Part shown: positions 16,001 through 24,750 of the stretch, piece after piece
Numbering within the stretch: position 1 is the first letter of the stretch
Layout of the letters: each line of letters starts with the position of its first letter
Assembly: GCF_900289175.1 (NCBI RefSeq)
Contig: NZ_LT985747.1
Coordinates: 2,694,624-2,758,623, forward strand
Source: Paenibacillus faecalis
Lineage (GTDB): Bacteria > Bacillota > Bacilli > Paenibacillales > Paenibacillaceae
Reading direction: 5' to 3'
DNA length: 64,000 nucleotides
Made by a program: the position numbers and the translations under genes
Notes under the pieces: generated by a model
Seen by the model: the letters and a program-made list of their open reading frames with translations, nothing else
Databases searched by the model: none
What the model was told of the DNA's origin: nothing

Positions 16001-17212
16001 TTATACTTTTGAGAATAATGACATGATTCGATTGGCAGCTTCTTTATATCCGCCAGCGTTGCGGAAGGAATCACCGATTTGCTCTGCATGTTCTCTGAAA
16101 GATGTATCATTAAGCACTTGAAGCAAGGCAGATTTTAGTAATTCTGGAGTCAGCTCGTTCTTGTCTAGTAAAATCCCTGCGCCCAACTTCTCTACCTGCT
16201 TCGCCACTATGGGTTGATCGGAACTTAATGGGATCATGACAAGAGGAACACCATAATACAATCCTTCACTAGTGCTGTTCATGCCTGCATGGGTGACAAA
16301 AGCATTGGATTGCTGTAACACTTCCAACTGAGGAACATACGGCTCAATGATGAAATGTGGAGGAATATAATCGGCTATCGGTTCCAGATCGGTGTCTTTG
16401 CCACAGGATAACACGAATTGAGCGGGAACATCTTGAAAAGCTTGGAAGCAAAATTTGTAGAATTCTACATCCTTGTTCAAGATGCTGCCCATTGAGATAT
16501 ATACGACCTTATCATACTGGCTTCTCAGTTGTTCAAATGGAAATGATGGAGCATCTGGACGCGGCGTAATAGAAGGACCAATAAAAATATAGCTATCATC
16601 AAGCTTTTCGACATCTGGTTGAAACTCTCGGCTTGTAAACACTATCTTATACTGACCATATTGGCGGGTAATATCTTCAATGACAGGCATATCAACATTG
16701 CATATATTAGCAACGTTCTGAGCTGCCTTTGTTACTCTGTCACGAAGTGCTTCTATATCCAGCTCTCCGGTATCAAACACCTCGACAATGTTGCTTAACG
16801 GCTCTGTAAAAGCTAAATTTGTAACCGAACAGAACGTAGGAACCCCGAATCTCTTTCCTAAAATATCCCCTCCCCAACAAAATAAAGAGTCAAAAATCAC
16901 GTAATCAAACGAATCGTTCTCAGTCAACTTTAATATTTCTGGGATATGCGGTTCAATAATACCCCGTAAGATAAATTCAGTAAAGTTCAGCGGGTGTTTG
17001 AATTCGGTTGGGTTAAGGCCTAGTTCTCTGAACAAGTGTTCATCCAAATGATACGCTCTGTATTCTGCACCTGTCTGAGCAAGTCTTTCGCGGTATTCTT
17101 CTGTGCACATATAAACAACTTCTTCACCGTTCTCAATCAACTGCTTTACCAATCCTAATGTTGGATTGACATGTCCTTCTGCTGGAATTGTAACAAATAA
17201 CACGCGTGCCAT
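16001..17212 (-). CDS. MGT-family UDP-glycosyltransferase, copy 2
   Basis: 403 residues, GT1 family, GT-B fold. The N-terminal acceptor domain starts MARVLFVTIPAEGHVNPTLG, with the catalytic His in EGHVNP. The C-terminal nucleotide-sugar domain shows VVYISMGSI and the donor motif FVTHAGMNSTSEGLYYGVP followed by PLSSDQP, typical of macrolide and flavonoid glycosyltransferases of the YjiC/YojK type. These move glucose or a related sugar from UDP-sugar to small hydrophobic acceptors, often to detoxify antibiotics. It lies 31 bases downstream of a close paralogue (17244-18479), on the same transcript. The acceptor is unknown. Confidence 0.9.
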   Translation of the reverse strand: MARVLFVTIPAEGHVNPTLGLVKQLIENGEEVVYMCTEEYRERLAQTGAEYRAYHLDEHLFRELGLNPTEFKHPLNFTEFILRGIIEPHIPEILKLTENDSFDYVIFDSLFCWGGDILGKRFGVPTFCSVTNLAFTEPLSNIVEVFDTGELDIEALRDRVTKAAQNVANICNVDMPVIEDITRQYGQYKIVFTSREFQPDVEKLDDSYIFIGPSITPRPDAPSFPFEQLRSQYDKVVYISMGSILNKDVEFYKFCFQAFQDVPAQFVLSCGKDTDLEPIADYIPPHFIIEPYVPQLEVLQQSNAFVTHAGMNSTSEGLYYGVPLVMIPLSSDQPIVAKQVEKLGAGILLDKNELTPELLKSALLQVLNDTSFREHAEQIGDSFRNAGGYKEAANRIMSLFSKV

Positions 17213-17243
17213 TTACTCCACCTCCAAAGTTTATAAACAATAG

Positions 17244-18479
17244 CTACCGAACGGTAGTAAACATAGCTCTAATCTCTTGCGCAGCTTGTTTAGAACCATC
17301 GGATGAACGTAAAGAATCTCCGATAAGTCTGGCTCTTTCTTTATAGCTGGAATCATTTAAAACCTTCAATAAAGCGGATTTCAAATCATCCGCTGTCAGG
17401 TTGTTCTTGTTCAGCATAATGCCTGCTCCTAATTCCTCTACACGCGCAGCTACAATCGGCTGATCCGAACTTAGGGGAATCATAACTAGCGGAACATTAT
17501 AGTACAAAGCTTCACTTGTACTGTTCATGCCTGCGTGTGTGATAAAAACATCGGCATGTTGCAGTATTTCAAGCTGTGGTACATAAGGCTTTACGATGAA
17601 ATTGTCAGGAATACGATCCGATAGCTGCCCCATGTCCGTCTCTTTTCCACAAGATAATACGAATTGAGCGGGTATATCTTGATAAGCAGCAAACAATAAT
17701 TCATATAAATCCAAGTCTTTATTTAATACAGTTCCCATGGAAATGTAGACAACGTTCTGATGCTGTGCCCGAAGCAGATCGAGCGGAAAAGAAGGAGCAT
17801 CTAGGCGCTGTACAATCGAAGGACCTATAAATTTAAAGCTATCATCAAATTGTTCGGAATCCGGCTGGAAATAGCGGCTCGTGAATACGAGTTTTAATTG
17901 ACCATACTGGCGATAAAGATCTTCAATGGCAGGAACGGCAACGTTATATTTAGCGGCGATTGCTTGTGAATTAGCTTTAATACGCTCATTTAACGCTTCG
18001 AGGTCAATCCCTTCCATATCCACTCCAGCTTGATCATCTAGAGGGTTAAGATGAAGAAGATTGATAGGTTCTTGGAAAACAAAGTGGGTAACAGAGCATA
18101 CAGTGGGAATTTTGAGGACTTCTGATAAAATATGTACGCCCCATCCAAATGAAGAGTCTACAATCATGTAGTCAAACGAATCCTTTTCTACTAACTTCAA
18201 AATAGCAGGAAGATGAGTTGCAATAGTGCCACGCAGCAAAAAATCGGTGAATTGGAGTGGGTGCTTCACTTCTAACAAATTGAAATCGAATTCAGCAAAT
18301 ATGTTTTCATCAAAAGGGTAGGCTCGAAATTGCGCCCCGGTGTGTCTCAGCTTTGTTCGATACTCTTCCGTACACAGGTAGACGACTTCATCTCCGCTAT
18401 CTACCAGTTGTTTCACTAATCCTAATGAAGGATTCACGTGACCTTCCGCAGGAATGTTTACAAATAGCACTCGTGCCAC
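17244..18479 (-). CDS. MGT-family UDP-glycosyltransferase, copy 1
   Basis: 411 residues from a GTG start (VARVLFVNIPAEGHVNP) 6 bases after GGAGGT; the longer frame from 18548 has no ribosome site and no homology to the paralogue. The same GT-B layout is seen: EGHVNPSLG at the N-terminus, VVYISMGTV at the domain boundary, and FITHAGMNSTSEALYYNVP plus PLSSDQP at the donor site. It is clearly related to the next gene along its length and differs mainly in the acceptor half (an extra loop around residues 150-175), as expected of a tandem duplication that diverged in acceptor choice. It is the first gene of the pair. Confidence 0.9.
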   Translation of the reverse strand: MARVLFVNIPAEGHVNPSLGLVKQLVDSGDEVVYLCTEEYRTKLRHTGAQFRAYPFDENIFAEFDFNLLEVKHPLQFTDFLLRGTIATHLPAILKLVEKDSFDYMIVDSSFGWGVHILSEVLKIPTVCSVTHFVFQEPINLLHLNPLDDQAGVDMEGIDLEALNERIKANSQAIAAKYNVAVPAIEDLYRQYGQLKLVFTSRYFQPDSEQFDDSFKFIGPSIVQRLDAPSFPLDLLRAQHQNVVYISMGTVLNKDLDLYELLFAAYQDIPAQFVLSCGKETDMGQLSDRIPDNFIVKPYVPQLEILQHADVFITHAGMNSTSEALYYNVPLVMIPLSSDQPIVAARVEELGAGIMLNKNNLTADDLKSALLKVLNDSSYKERARLIGDSLRSSDGSKQAAQEIRAMFTTVR

Positions 18480-18599
18480 ACATACACCTCCAACATTATT
18501 CATATTATAGGATATTCTACTATTTAAGTATAAATTATGGGAAATCAATAATCAAATGGCATAACCAAGCTATTCGAAGAGAGGTTCAACCAATTCACT

Positions 18600-18648
18600 A
18601 AAAATAAAAAGACACAGGAGATGTCATTCATCTTGTCATCACTGTGTC
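18600..18648 (-). terminator. Terminator after the AAA ATPase gene
   Basis: GACACAG/CTGTGTC arms (18611-18617 and 18642-18648) with further internal pairing (TGATGACA/TGTCAT), followed in the minus direction by TTTTTATTTT. It lies 12 bases past the stop at 18660. Confidence 0.8.
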
Positions 18649-18659
18649 TGTTCTATATC

Positions 18660-19469
18660 TTATTCAAACAATTGCTTATGCTTATTGAAAAACCGATAAA
18701 AAAATTGTACATTATCCAGTTCAAACCATTCTGCTGTTTGAAGAGGCTTGGCATTCAGATTATAAATTTTTGCATGTAGCGTACCTAAAACAAAGGGCGA
18801 ATGAGTAGCAATAACAAATTGACTATCAAAATATCGTGCCAACTCATTGATTTGCTCTGCCACTCTTATTTGATTAGCAGGCGAAAGTGACGTTTCCGGC
18901 TCGTCCAATAAATACAATTGTCCTGGTCGCAAATATTCCTCAAAAAACTGCATGGACGTTTCTCCATTGGAGTATTTTTCTTGTGAAAATTGAATGTTCT
19001 CCATCTTCTTCTTAAACGCATACGTAGCTTCATATTGTTCTGCCTCAGCCTTGCTCATCCCTTTGTTAATTTGCTCATACAGTATTCCCTCACGCAGCAC
19101 GGAAGATTGCTGGATCTTCTTGATCTCATATAAAATATCCTCTGATTTCATATATCGGCTTCCTTCCGGAAGCCTCCTGATTTCGCGCTCTTGCTCATCA
19201 TACCCAAGCTGATAGCTACTCAAATCAAGGAATCGCTGAGCATAAATACTATGCTCATAGCTTGTCATTTTTTCAGCCCCCGAGATTCCTAGCTTGTTGG
19301 AAATTATATTGAGTAAAGTGGATTTTCCGCTACCGTTATTGCCATACAACACCGTAATTTTATCAAACAACAGCACCTCTCCAGCCACATGCTTAAATAC
19401 ATAATCAGGGTATATGTTGGGGTTTGGACTTGTATAATCAGAAAGCTTAAAGCTTCTTAAATAAATCAT
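18660..19469 (-). CDS. Stand-alone AAA/ABC-type ATPase
   Basis: 269 residues. Walker A GNNGSGKSTLLN lies near residues 43-54. A helical insertion follows (about 75-165). Then come the signature-like SNGETSMQFF, Walker B LYLLDEPETSLSP and a His switch in VIATHSPFVLGT. The arrangement matches small SMC/ABC-like AAA ATPases (AAA_15/AAA_21 type) that work alone or with nuclease partners. No partner nuclease or TOPRIM domain is fused or adjacent, so the substrate is unknown. It is monocistronic with its own terminator. Confidence 0.75.
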   Translation of the reverse strand: MIYLRSFKLSDYTSPNPNIYPDYVFKHVAGEVLLFDKITVLYGNNGSGKSTLLNIISNKLGISGAEKMTSYEHSIYAQRFLDLSSYQLGYDEQEREIRRLPEGSRYMKSEDILYEIKKIQQSSVLREGILYEQINKGMSKAEAEQYEATYAFKKKMENIQFSQEKYSNGETSMQFFEEYLRPGQLYLLDEPETSLSPANQIRVAEQINELARYFDSQFVIATHSPFVLGTLHAKIYNLNAKPLQTAEWFELDNVQFFYRFFNKHKQLFE

Positions 19470-19565
19470 TGCCGCACTTCCTTCTACCTATCTTGTAGTT
19501 TGAATTCTATTTTACCAGAAAAAAATACAATAGGAATCGGACGAACCTCTGTACACGCTGCTGGG

Positions 19566-19641
19566 GCATTCTCGTTTTATCGGGAGAAAACATTTACTTC
19601 GCAGGTTTCACGTACTCAACTGGCTAAAGCCTAAATAAAAA
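19566..19641. repeat. Dispersed repeat, copy B
   Basis: Matches 2361-2480 in two blocks: 19566-19585 (ending TTTTATCGGGA) and 19598-19641 (TTCGCAGGTTTCACG, then GGCTAAAGCCTAAATAAAAA), with the inter-block segment shortened. It is not associated with a transposase here, so it is a solo end or a small non-autonomous derivative. It marks the boundary between accessory and core DNA. Confidence 0.6.
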
Positions 19642-19693
19642 GATCGAGTACGGGAGTAAATGTAAAATCTATCCCCTAACTCGATCTTTTTTT
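19637..19693. terminator. Long hairpin terminator downstream of ppiB
   Basis: AAAAAGATCGAGT at 19637-19649 pairs with ACTCGATCTTTTT at 19679-19691, with a loop of about 30 bases. T tracts on both sides make it bidirectional. It overlaps the end of the dispersed repeat. It likely ends ppiB transcripts from the minus strand. Confidence 0.75.
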
Positions 19694-19747
19694 AACGGTC
19701 ATCCCACAGCCAATAAAAAATCTGCTTTTTGGATAACCTCGTTTTTT

Positions 19748-20182
19748 CTATTCTTCCCAAACTTTAACTTCTTTCATCTTATCGCCTGGCTTGATGGAAT
19801 CCACCAGTTCCATACCGCTGGTTACCTTTCCAAACACGGTATGAACTCCGTCCAGATGAGGCTGTGGGCCATAACAAATGAAGAATTGGCTCCCGCCCGT
19901 GTTAGGACCGGCATGCGCCATGGACAACACGCCTGTGTCATGTTTGGTTGTATTGGTTGCCGTCTCACAGTTGATCGTGTAGCCTGGCCCGCCTGTCCCA
20001 TTTCCTTTCGGGCAACCGCCTTGCGCTACAAAACCCGGGATCACGCGATGAAAGCTGAGTCCGTTATAAAAGCCACTATTCGCCAATTTTTCAAAGTTGG
20101 CTACAGTATTCGGTGCTTCTTCCGGGAAAAAATCAATTTGAACAACTCCGCCGTTTTCTAACTCAATGGTACCTTTTTTCAT
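19748..20182 (-). CDS. ppiB: Peptidyl-prolyl cis-trans isomerase B (cyclophilin)
   Basis: 144 residues, the compact cytosolic bacterial cyclophilin. Signature segments in order: [13 protein letters not shown] with the catalytic Arg, [29 protein letters not shown] and the end of the active site in [11 protein letters not shown]. It catalyses proline isomerisation during protein folding. There is no signal peptide, and GGGAAGTG precedes the ATG. It is monocistronic, between lysA and a strong terminator. Confidence 0.95.
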   Translation of the reverse strand: MKKGTIELENGGVVQIDFFPEEAPNTVANFEKLANSGFYNGLSFHRVIPGFVAQGGCPKGNGTGGPGYTINCETATNTTKHDTGVLSMAHAGPNTGGSQFFICYGPQPHLDGVHTVFGKVTSGMELVDSIKPGDKMKEVKVWEE

Positions 20183-20305
20183 TTCTTTTCACTTCCCTTA
20201 ATTAAATGTTCAATTAGAGTGTCTCTAATTATTTTCAAGTGTTCATTACGTTCCCATTGTATCTTATTTGCAGCATCCGTTGCAATCAAGCCATCTCGGG
20301 AAATG

Positions 20306-20348
20306 AAAAAAAGAGATCGCTCCCAAGCATAGATACACAGGAGTGACC
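20306..20348 (-). terminator. Terminator of lysA
   Basis: On the minus strand GGTCACTCC and GGAGCGATC pair at 7 of 9 positions around a 16-base loop, followed by TCTTTTTTT. It lies 19 bases past the lysA stop. Confidence 0.65.
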
Positions 20349-20366
20349 CCTTTCAGACAAATTCAA

Positions 20367-21698
20367 TTAGCTTAACACGGTTTGTTTATTTATGCGTTCA
20401 GGCACCACGTCATGTCTGACAATATCCTCAAGACTCTCGCGGCGAACGACAAGCTGACCAACGCCGTCTTTAACGAACACAACCGCCGGTTTGCGAATGC
20501 GATTGTAATTGCTTGCCATCGAATAGTTGTAAGCTCCTGTACAAGAAACCGCAAGCAAATCGCCGGAATCGACTTTAGGAAGCTCAACATCCCAGATCAG
20601 CATATCACCGCTCTCACAGCATTTTCCTGCGATCGAAACGGTTTCTTCCACAGGCTCATTTGCCCGGTTTGCCAGAAGCGCCTCATACTTGGATTCATAC
20701 AGTGCAGGACGAGGATTGTCAGTCATCCCTCCGTCAACGGCAACATATTTGCGCACATCCGGAATATCCTTGCTCGTCCCTACTGTGTAGAGAGTTGTCC
20801 CTGCATCCCCTACAATACTACGGCCTGGCTCCACCCAAATCTCTGGAAGCTCAGGAGCGATACCTTCAAAATGCAGCTTCACCGCATCCGTAATTGCCTG
20901 AACATATTGGGACACATGCAGCGGTGTTTCGCCTTCTACGTAACGGATGCCAAATCCGCCCCCTAGGTTAATAACGCTGAAAGTCACACTTAAACCTTCT
21001 TTAACCGTCCGTGAAAACTCGGCTACACGCTGGATTGCCATCTGAAAGCCCTCGACTTCAAAAATCTGTGATCCAATATGAGAATGCAGCCCCAAAAGTT
21101 CAAGGTTTGGCTGAGAAGCTGCAAGCTTGACCGCTTCATACGCCGAGCCATTGCCGATATCAAATCCAAACTTGGAATCGGTTTGCCCTGTCGAAATATA
21201 CTCATGGGTGTGTGCTTCTACCCCAGGGGTCACTCGAAGAAGTATTTTGACCCGTTGCTCCTTCCTAGCGGCAATAGCCTGCAGCATCCGAAGCTCGATT
21301 TCATTGTCTACGACAAAACAGCCGATACGTGCATCCAAAGCCATTTCAATTTCATCCGGAGTCTTGTTATTCCCGTGAAAATGAATACGATCCGCGGGAA
21401 ATCCCGCTTGGAGCGCCGTGTAAAGCTCACCGTCAGATACGACATCCAGAGACAATCCTTCTTCTTCCGCCAGACGGCACATCGCCATCACACAAAATGC
21501 CTTGCTTGCATAAGCAACTTGAAATTTCAAGCCTGAAGCCTTGAAAGCTTCTGTATATTCTCTGCAGCGTTGACGAACAAGCTGCTCATCTACAACATAA
21601 AGTGGGGTTCCAAATTGTGCTTGTAAATCCACTGTATCACAACCGCCAATTTCCAAATGGCCGCGATCATTGATTCTGCTAGTCCCGTGTAAAAACAT
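20367..21698 (-). CDS. lysA: Diaminopimelate decarboxylase
   Basis: 443 residues from the ATG 8 bases after GGAGG; the track-length start two codons earlier is a TTG inside the spacer. PLP-dependent alanine-racemase-fold enzyme that converts meso-diaminopimelate to L-lysine, the last step of lysine synthesis. Visible are the PLP Lys in QVAYASKAFC, HGNNKTPDEI, the glycine-rich phosphate loop INLGGGFGI, EPGRSIVGDAG and the substrate Cys/Glu motif GKCCESGDM with the final tyrosine loop. There is no lysine riboswitch in the 100 bases before the start. It lies downstream of the spoVA genes on the same strand with its own terminator. Confidence 0.95.
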   Translation of the reverse strand: MFLHGTSRINDRGHLEIGGCDTVDLQAQFGTPLYVVDEQLVRQRCREYTEAFKASGLKFQVAYASKAFCVMAMCRLAEEEGLSLDVVSDGELYTALQAGFPADRIHFHGNNKTPDEIEMALDARIGCFVVDNEIELRMLQAIAARKEQRVKILLRVTPGVEAHTHEYISTGQTDSKFGFDIGNGSAYEAVKLAASQPNLELLGLHSHIGSQIFEVEGFQMAIQRVAEFSRTVKEGLSVTFSVINLGGGFGIRYVEGETPLHVSQYVQAITDAVKLHFEGIAPELPEIWVEPGRSIVGDAGTTLYTVGTSKDIPDVRKYVAVDGGMTDNPRPALYESKYEALLANRANEPVEETVSIAGKCCESGDMLIWDVELPKVDSGDLLAVSCTGAYNYSMASNYNRIRKPAVVFVKDGVGQLVVRRESLEDIVRHDVVPERINKQTVLS

Positions 21699-21810
21699 CC
21701 ACAATTCCTCCGATCGATAATTATAAGCTAAATCGAATAATTGTTCACAGTATAGCAGACAACGAATCGTAAATAAAATAGATTTTTCAACATAACCTTT
21801 GTGTTATTTG

Positions 21811-23448
21811 TTATTGCTTCCTTCTTGGACTCATCTCAGAACCCATCTTGCTGCTATCTCTCGCTTTATTCAAAGTCGGACGTGTTCTGGAATAAAGGAG
21901 CGGCTTACGAAACAGCACCTCACCCATTGCTTTTGCACTAAATGGAATGAACGGCCATAGATAGGAAGAGTTGTATGAACGATGGGTCGTCAGCATTAAA
22001 ACAAACAAGGTCGTTCCGATAACGATCCCTTTTACTCCGAATAACGCCACTGCAATCAGAAGTGCAAGGCGTACAATCCGGTTAGCTAATCCCAGTTCAT
22101 AACTTGGTGTCGCAAACATTCCAATCGTAGCAATGGACATATAAAGCACCACTTCATTCACAAAAAAGCCGGTTTTAACAGCCATATCTCCGATCAATAT
22201 TGCTGCGATCAAGCCCATGGCTGATGCCAATGGTGTTGGTGTATGAACAGCAGCCAGACGCAGCAGGTCCACTCCGAATTCGACGATTAAAAACTGCATA
22301 ATAATCGGGATTTTAGCATTTTGCTGCGGTCCCAATATATCAAGATACGGAGGCTTTAACTCCGGATGTATAACAAACAACATCCAGAGCGGTAAAAGAA
22401 ACATCGATGCAAATATTCCACCAAAACGAACCCACCGCAGGTAAGTACCCATAAATGGCGTCTGCCTGTTTTCTTCAGCGTGCTGACACAAATCGAAAAA
22501 CGTTGTCGGCACAATCATGACGCTTGGGGAGGTATCCACCATCACAACGACTCTGCCTTCGAGCAAATGGGAGGAAACTACGTCAGGCCGCTCTGAATAT
22601 CGAACCAGCGGATAAGGATGCCATCCTTTATTAACGATGGCTTCTTCCAGCTGCTTGTCTCCGAGTGGCAGACCTTCCAGATCAAGCCCGTTAATTTTGT
22701 GACGGATCGCTTCCACCTGCGACCTATCGACAATATCATCGATGAACAGTAAACACACATCCGTTTGTGTACGCCGCCCTACCTGCATAATTTCACAGTG
22801 GAGCCCTGGGTCCCGTATACGGCGCCGGATCATATTAATGTTCATAACGAGCGTTTCCGTAAAACCGTCTCTGGCTCCTCTTATGACCTTTTCAACCGCT
22901 GGCTCTTCGGGAGAACGTATAGGATATTTCCTAAGATCCAGTACAATAGCTTTGTCTTCACCTTCAACAAAAATGACACACAAACCCCAAAGCACTTTAT
23001 CAATCGCTTCGCTAAGTTTCGTCGTCTCGTCTACCTGGGAATACGGAATGTAATGATTTTTGATCGAGGATATTGGATCATTGCCTATATCATCCGGAGT
23101 TAAATAGCTTAGACGCTCTAAAATTTTTACTACTACTGCATCTACAACAAAGCCATTCAAAAACAGCAGGCCGATTCTTTTTTCAGCAACCGTCATTTCA
23201 CGCAGGATAACATCGAATGAAATATCAAGTCCCACAACCTCTTTTAACGTCTTCTTCAGTTGTTCGAAATCAGTCGGGACATTATCGGAACCTTGCCAGT
23301 ACTCTACAGATTCCTTCGTATTGTTTGAGGTTTCCGCATTTCTCTTTTTTATGATCTCCTCATCTTCCCGTGACTTGATATCAGAAGGAGAAACTTCAGG
23401 AGCATCATTCTTCTCCCCATTAGCGATCGAGCTCTTCTCATTATCCAT
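21811..23448 (-). CDS. spoVAF: SpoVAF/GerA-family spore germination protein
   Basis: 545 residues. A hydrophilic N-terminal domain of about 330 residues, opening with an acidic segment, contains the GerA-type motifs EAIRHKINGLDLEGLP and VVMVDTSPSVMIVPTTFFD. Four to five membrane helices follow (about residues 345-500), then a basic tail. SpoVAF resembles the A subunit of germinant receptors and sits in the spore inner membrane with the SpoVA calcium-dipicolinate channel. It is the third gene of a spoVAA-spoVAB-spoVAF operon. GGGAGGGAAGG precedes the ATG. In Bacillus the spoVAC, AD and AE genes lie before it, but here they are missing from this locus. Confidence 0.88.
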   Translation of the reverse strand: MDNEKSSIANGEKNDAPEVSPSDIKSREDEEIIKKRNAETSNNTKESVEYWQGSDNVPTDFEQLKKTLKEVVGLDISFDVILREMTVAEKRIGLLFLNGFVVDAVVVKILERLSYLTPDDIGNDPISSIKNHYIPYSQVDETTKLSEAIDKVLWGLCVIFVEGEDKAIVLDLRKYPIRSPEEPAVEKVIRGARDGFTETLVMNINMIRRRIRDPGLHCEIMQVGRRTQTDVCLLFIDDIVDRSQVEAIRHKINGLDLEGLPLGDKQLEEAIVNKGWHPYPLVRYSERPDVVSSHLLEGRVVVMVDTSPSVMIVPTTFFDLCQHAEENRQTPFMGTYLRWVRFGGIFASMFLLPLWMLFVIHPELKPPYLDILGPQQNAKIPIIMQFLIVEFGVDLLRLAAVHTPTPLASAMGLIAAILIGDMAVKTGFFVNEVVLYMSIATIGMFATPSYELGLANRIVRLALLIAVALFGVKGIVIGTTLFVLMLTTHRSYNSSYLWPFIPFSAKAMGEVLFRKPLLYSRTRPTLNKARDSSKMGSEMSPRRKQ

Positions 23449-23483
23449 GTACCTTCCCTCCTATTGCTGTGCTGCCATCCGCC

Positions 23484-23918
23484 TTATTGCCGGTAAACAA
23501 ACCAATCGAACAAAGACCCTGCAACTTTTCCGGCAACCATCGCCATTAACAATCCAAATAAATAATCCGTCAGCCTTAACCGTTTGGCCAATATCGGAAG
23601 AACATTTAATACTTCAGTCAAAGCTGCTGCCAACAGACCGATAAATACGCCGCAAAACAGACCGATAATCGTACTGACCACAGAACCCAAAGAGATTTTC
23701 CACATCCAGAAGTCAGCCATTGTTCCGACGAGCGATCCGGTAATCAATGCTCCCTCATACCAGTGGACACGGTCATAGGTCCATGTTAATTGTGATAGTC
23801 TCGGTACAATATCAAGCACAATAATAAGTGCAATGACGCCACCGCCAACGGCAATTCCCCCGGCTATTCCAAGAAGGATAGAAGTCAACTGCTGTACCAG
23901 GGTCATCATCATTTCCAC
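23484..23918 (-). CDS. spoVAB: Stage V sporulation protein AB
   Basis: 144 residues, almost entirely hydrophobic with four or five transmembrane helices (for example LLGIAGGIAVGGGVIALI and FCGVFIGLLAAALTEVL). The start is GTG, overlapping the spoVAA stop by about 10 bases, so translation is coupled. Its role in dipicolinic acid uptake into the forespore is inferred from its operon; the protein itself has no known catalytic motif. Confidence 0.88.
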   Translation of the reverse strand: MEMMMTLVQQLTSILLGIAGGIAVGGGVIALIIVLDIVPRLSQLTWTYDRVHWYEGALITGSLVGTMADFWMWKISLGSVVSTIIGLFCGVFIGLLAAALTEVLNVLPILAKRLRLTDYLFGLLMAMVAGKVAGSLFDWFVYRQ

Positions 23919-24577
23919 ACAGATCCTCTCTGGTGCTCCTTGTCCTTCTCCATCGTTCTTATCTTCTTGTATTCTTCAGCGACTACAAATTGATCAAGAT
24001 TTTCCTGGTATAAATACATCTCGACCTCAAGCGGAGTAGGTTCCTCATTCCATTTCTTTTTAAATAAATGATTGAAGAACACCGTCATCCCGAAGCCGAT
24101 CCCAAGTGAATAAGCAATCTGGAACAAATAAGGATGTTCATCCCGTTTTCCTGTCACCATCTCGACGATTCGAATATGCACCTCCTGCATGTTCACGTCG
24201 GCATGAAAGTTCATAATGGTTAGAGCGGAACCAAAAAACAGAAGAAGCCATATGACCGGAAACCAAAATCGGGATGACTTCATTGTGGGACCGATAAGCT
24301 CTATCAAAGTATAGTGGTTACCTATCTGTTCAATATGCGCTTCCGGAATGAGCTGCCGAATCTTTGGGATGATTAGAATTAAATCCATCAGAAGCCGATT
24401 TCCGTCTTGTTTCATGGGATGAACCAAAGGCAAGCTTCTCAGCTTCTCTTCCCATTCCGGGTCACAAATAATAAAAGCAACATCTCCGAGTTTGACGGTT
24501 TGATCTCTGGGCAGACGGATTCGGCTCCGTAATTGCAGAAACACCGTCGGAGTGGGATTGGCCTTCATCCGGAACAC
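23909..24577 (-). CDS. spoVAA: Stage V sporulation protein AA
   Basis: 222 residues. A soluble N-terminal domain (about 1-100, PTVFLQLRSRIRLP and VAFIICDPEWEEKLR) is followed by two transmembrane helices (about 105-125 and 150-175) and a charged C-terminal tail, the usual SpoVAA layout. It is the first gene of the spoVA operon. A terminator separates it from sigF, so it probably has its own sigma-G type promoter, though I could not place the boxes. Confidence 0.88.
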   Translation of the reverse strand: MFRMKANPTPTVFLQLRSRIRLPRDQTVKLGDVAFIICDPEWEEKLRSLPLVHPMKQDGNRLLMDLILIIPKIRQLIPEAHIEQIGNHYTLIELIGPTMKSSRFWFPVIWLLLFFGSALTIMNFHADVNMQEVHIRIVEMVTGKRDEHPYLFQIAYSLGIGFGMTVFFNHLFKKKWNEEPTPLEVEMYLYQENLDQFVVAEEYKKIRTMEKDKEHQRGSVWK

Positions 24578-24682
24578 TCCTTTGCTGCTAAATTATCATT
24601 AGTATGGGAAATGAATGCTCATCCTACTCTTTTTTACCTTGCCATATGCAGCCAGATACTAAAAAAACTTACAGATCCAGAG

Positions 24683-24732
24683 CAAAAAAAAAGCAGGCCA
24701 TCAAAGGGGTTGCCTCCCTTGCATAGCCTGCT
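24683..24732 (-). terminator. Terminator after sigF
   Basis: AAGCAGGC (24691-24698) pairs with GCCTGCTT (24725-24732), with further internal pairing (CAAGGGAGG/CCCCTTTG). In the minus direction it is followed by nine T residues. It separates the sigma-F operon from the spoVA operon. Confidence 0.88.
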
Positions 24733-24750
24733 TGTTCTTCATTATTAACA

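Noticed and set aside
18660..19469. OLD-family or retron/Gabija-type defence ATPase
   Set aside because: It lacks a TOPRIM domain, and no nuclease or reverse transcriptase lies beside it. The ATPase alone does not support a defence call.
21699..21810. Lysine riboswitch or T-box upstream of lysA
   Set aside because: The gap between spoVAF and lysA is short and AT-rich, and shows no conserved T-box or L-box elements.
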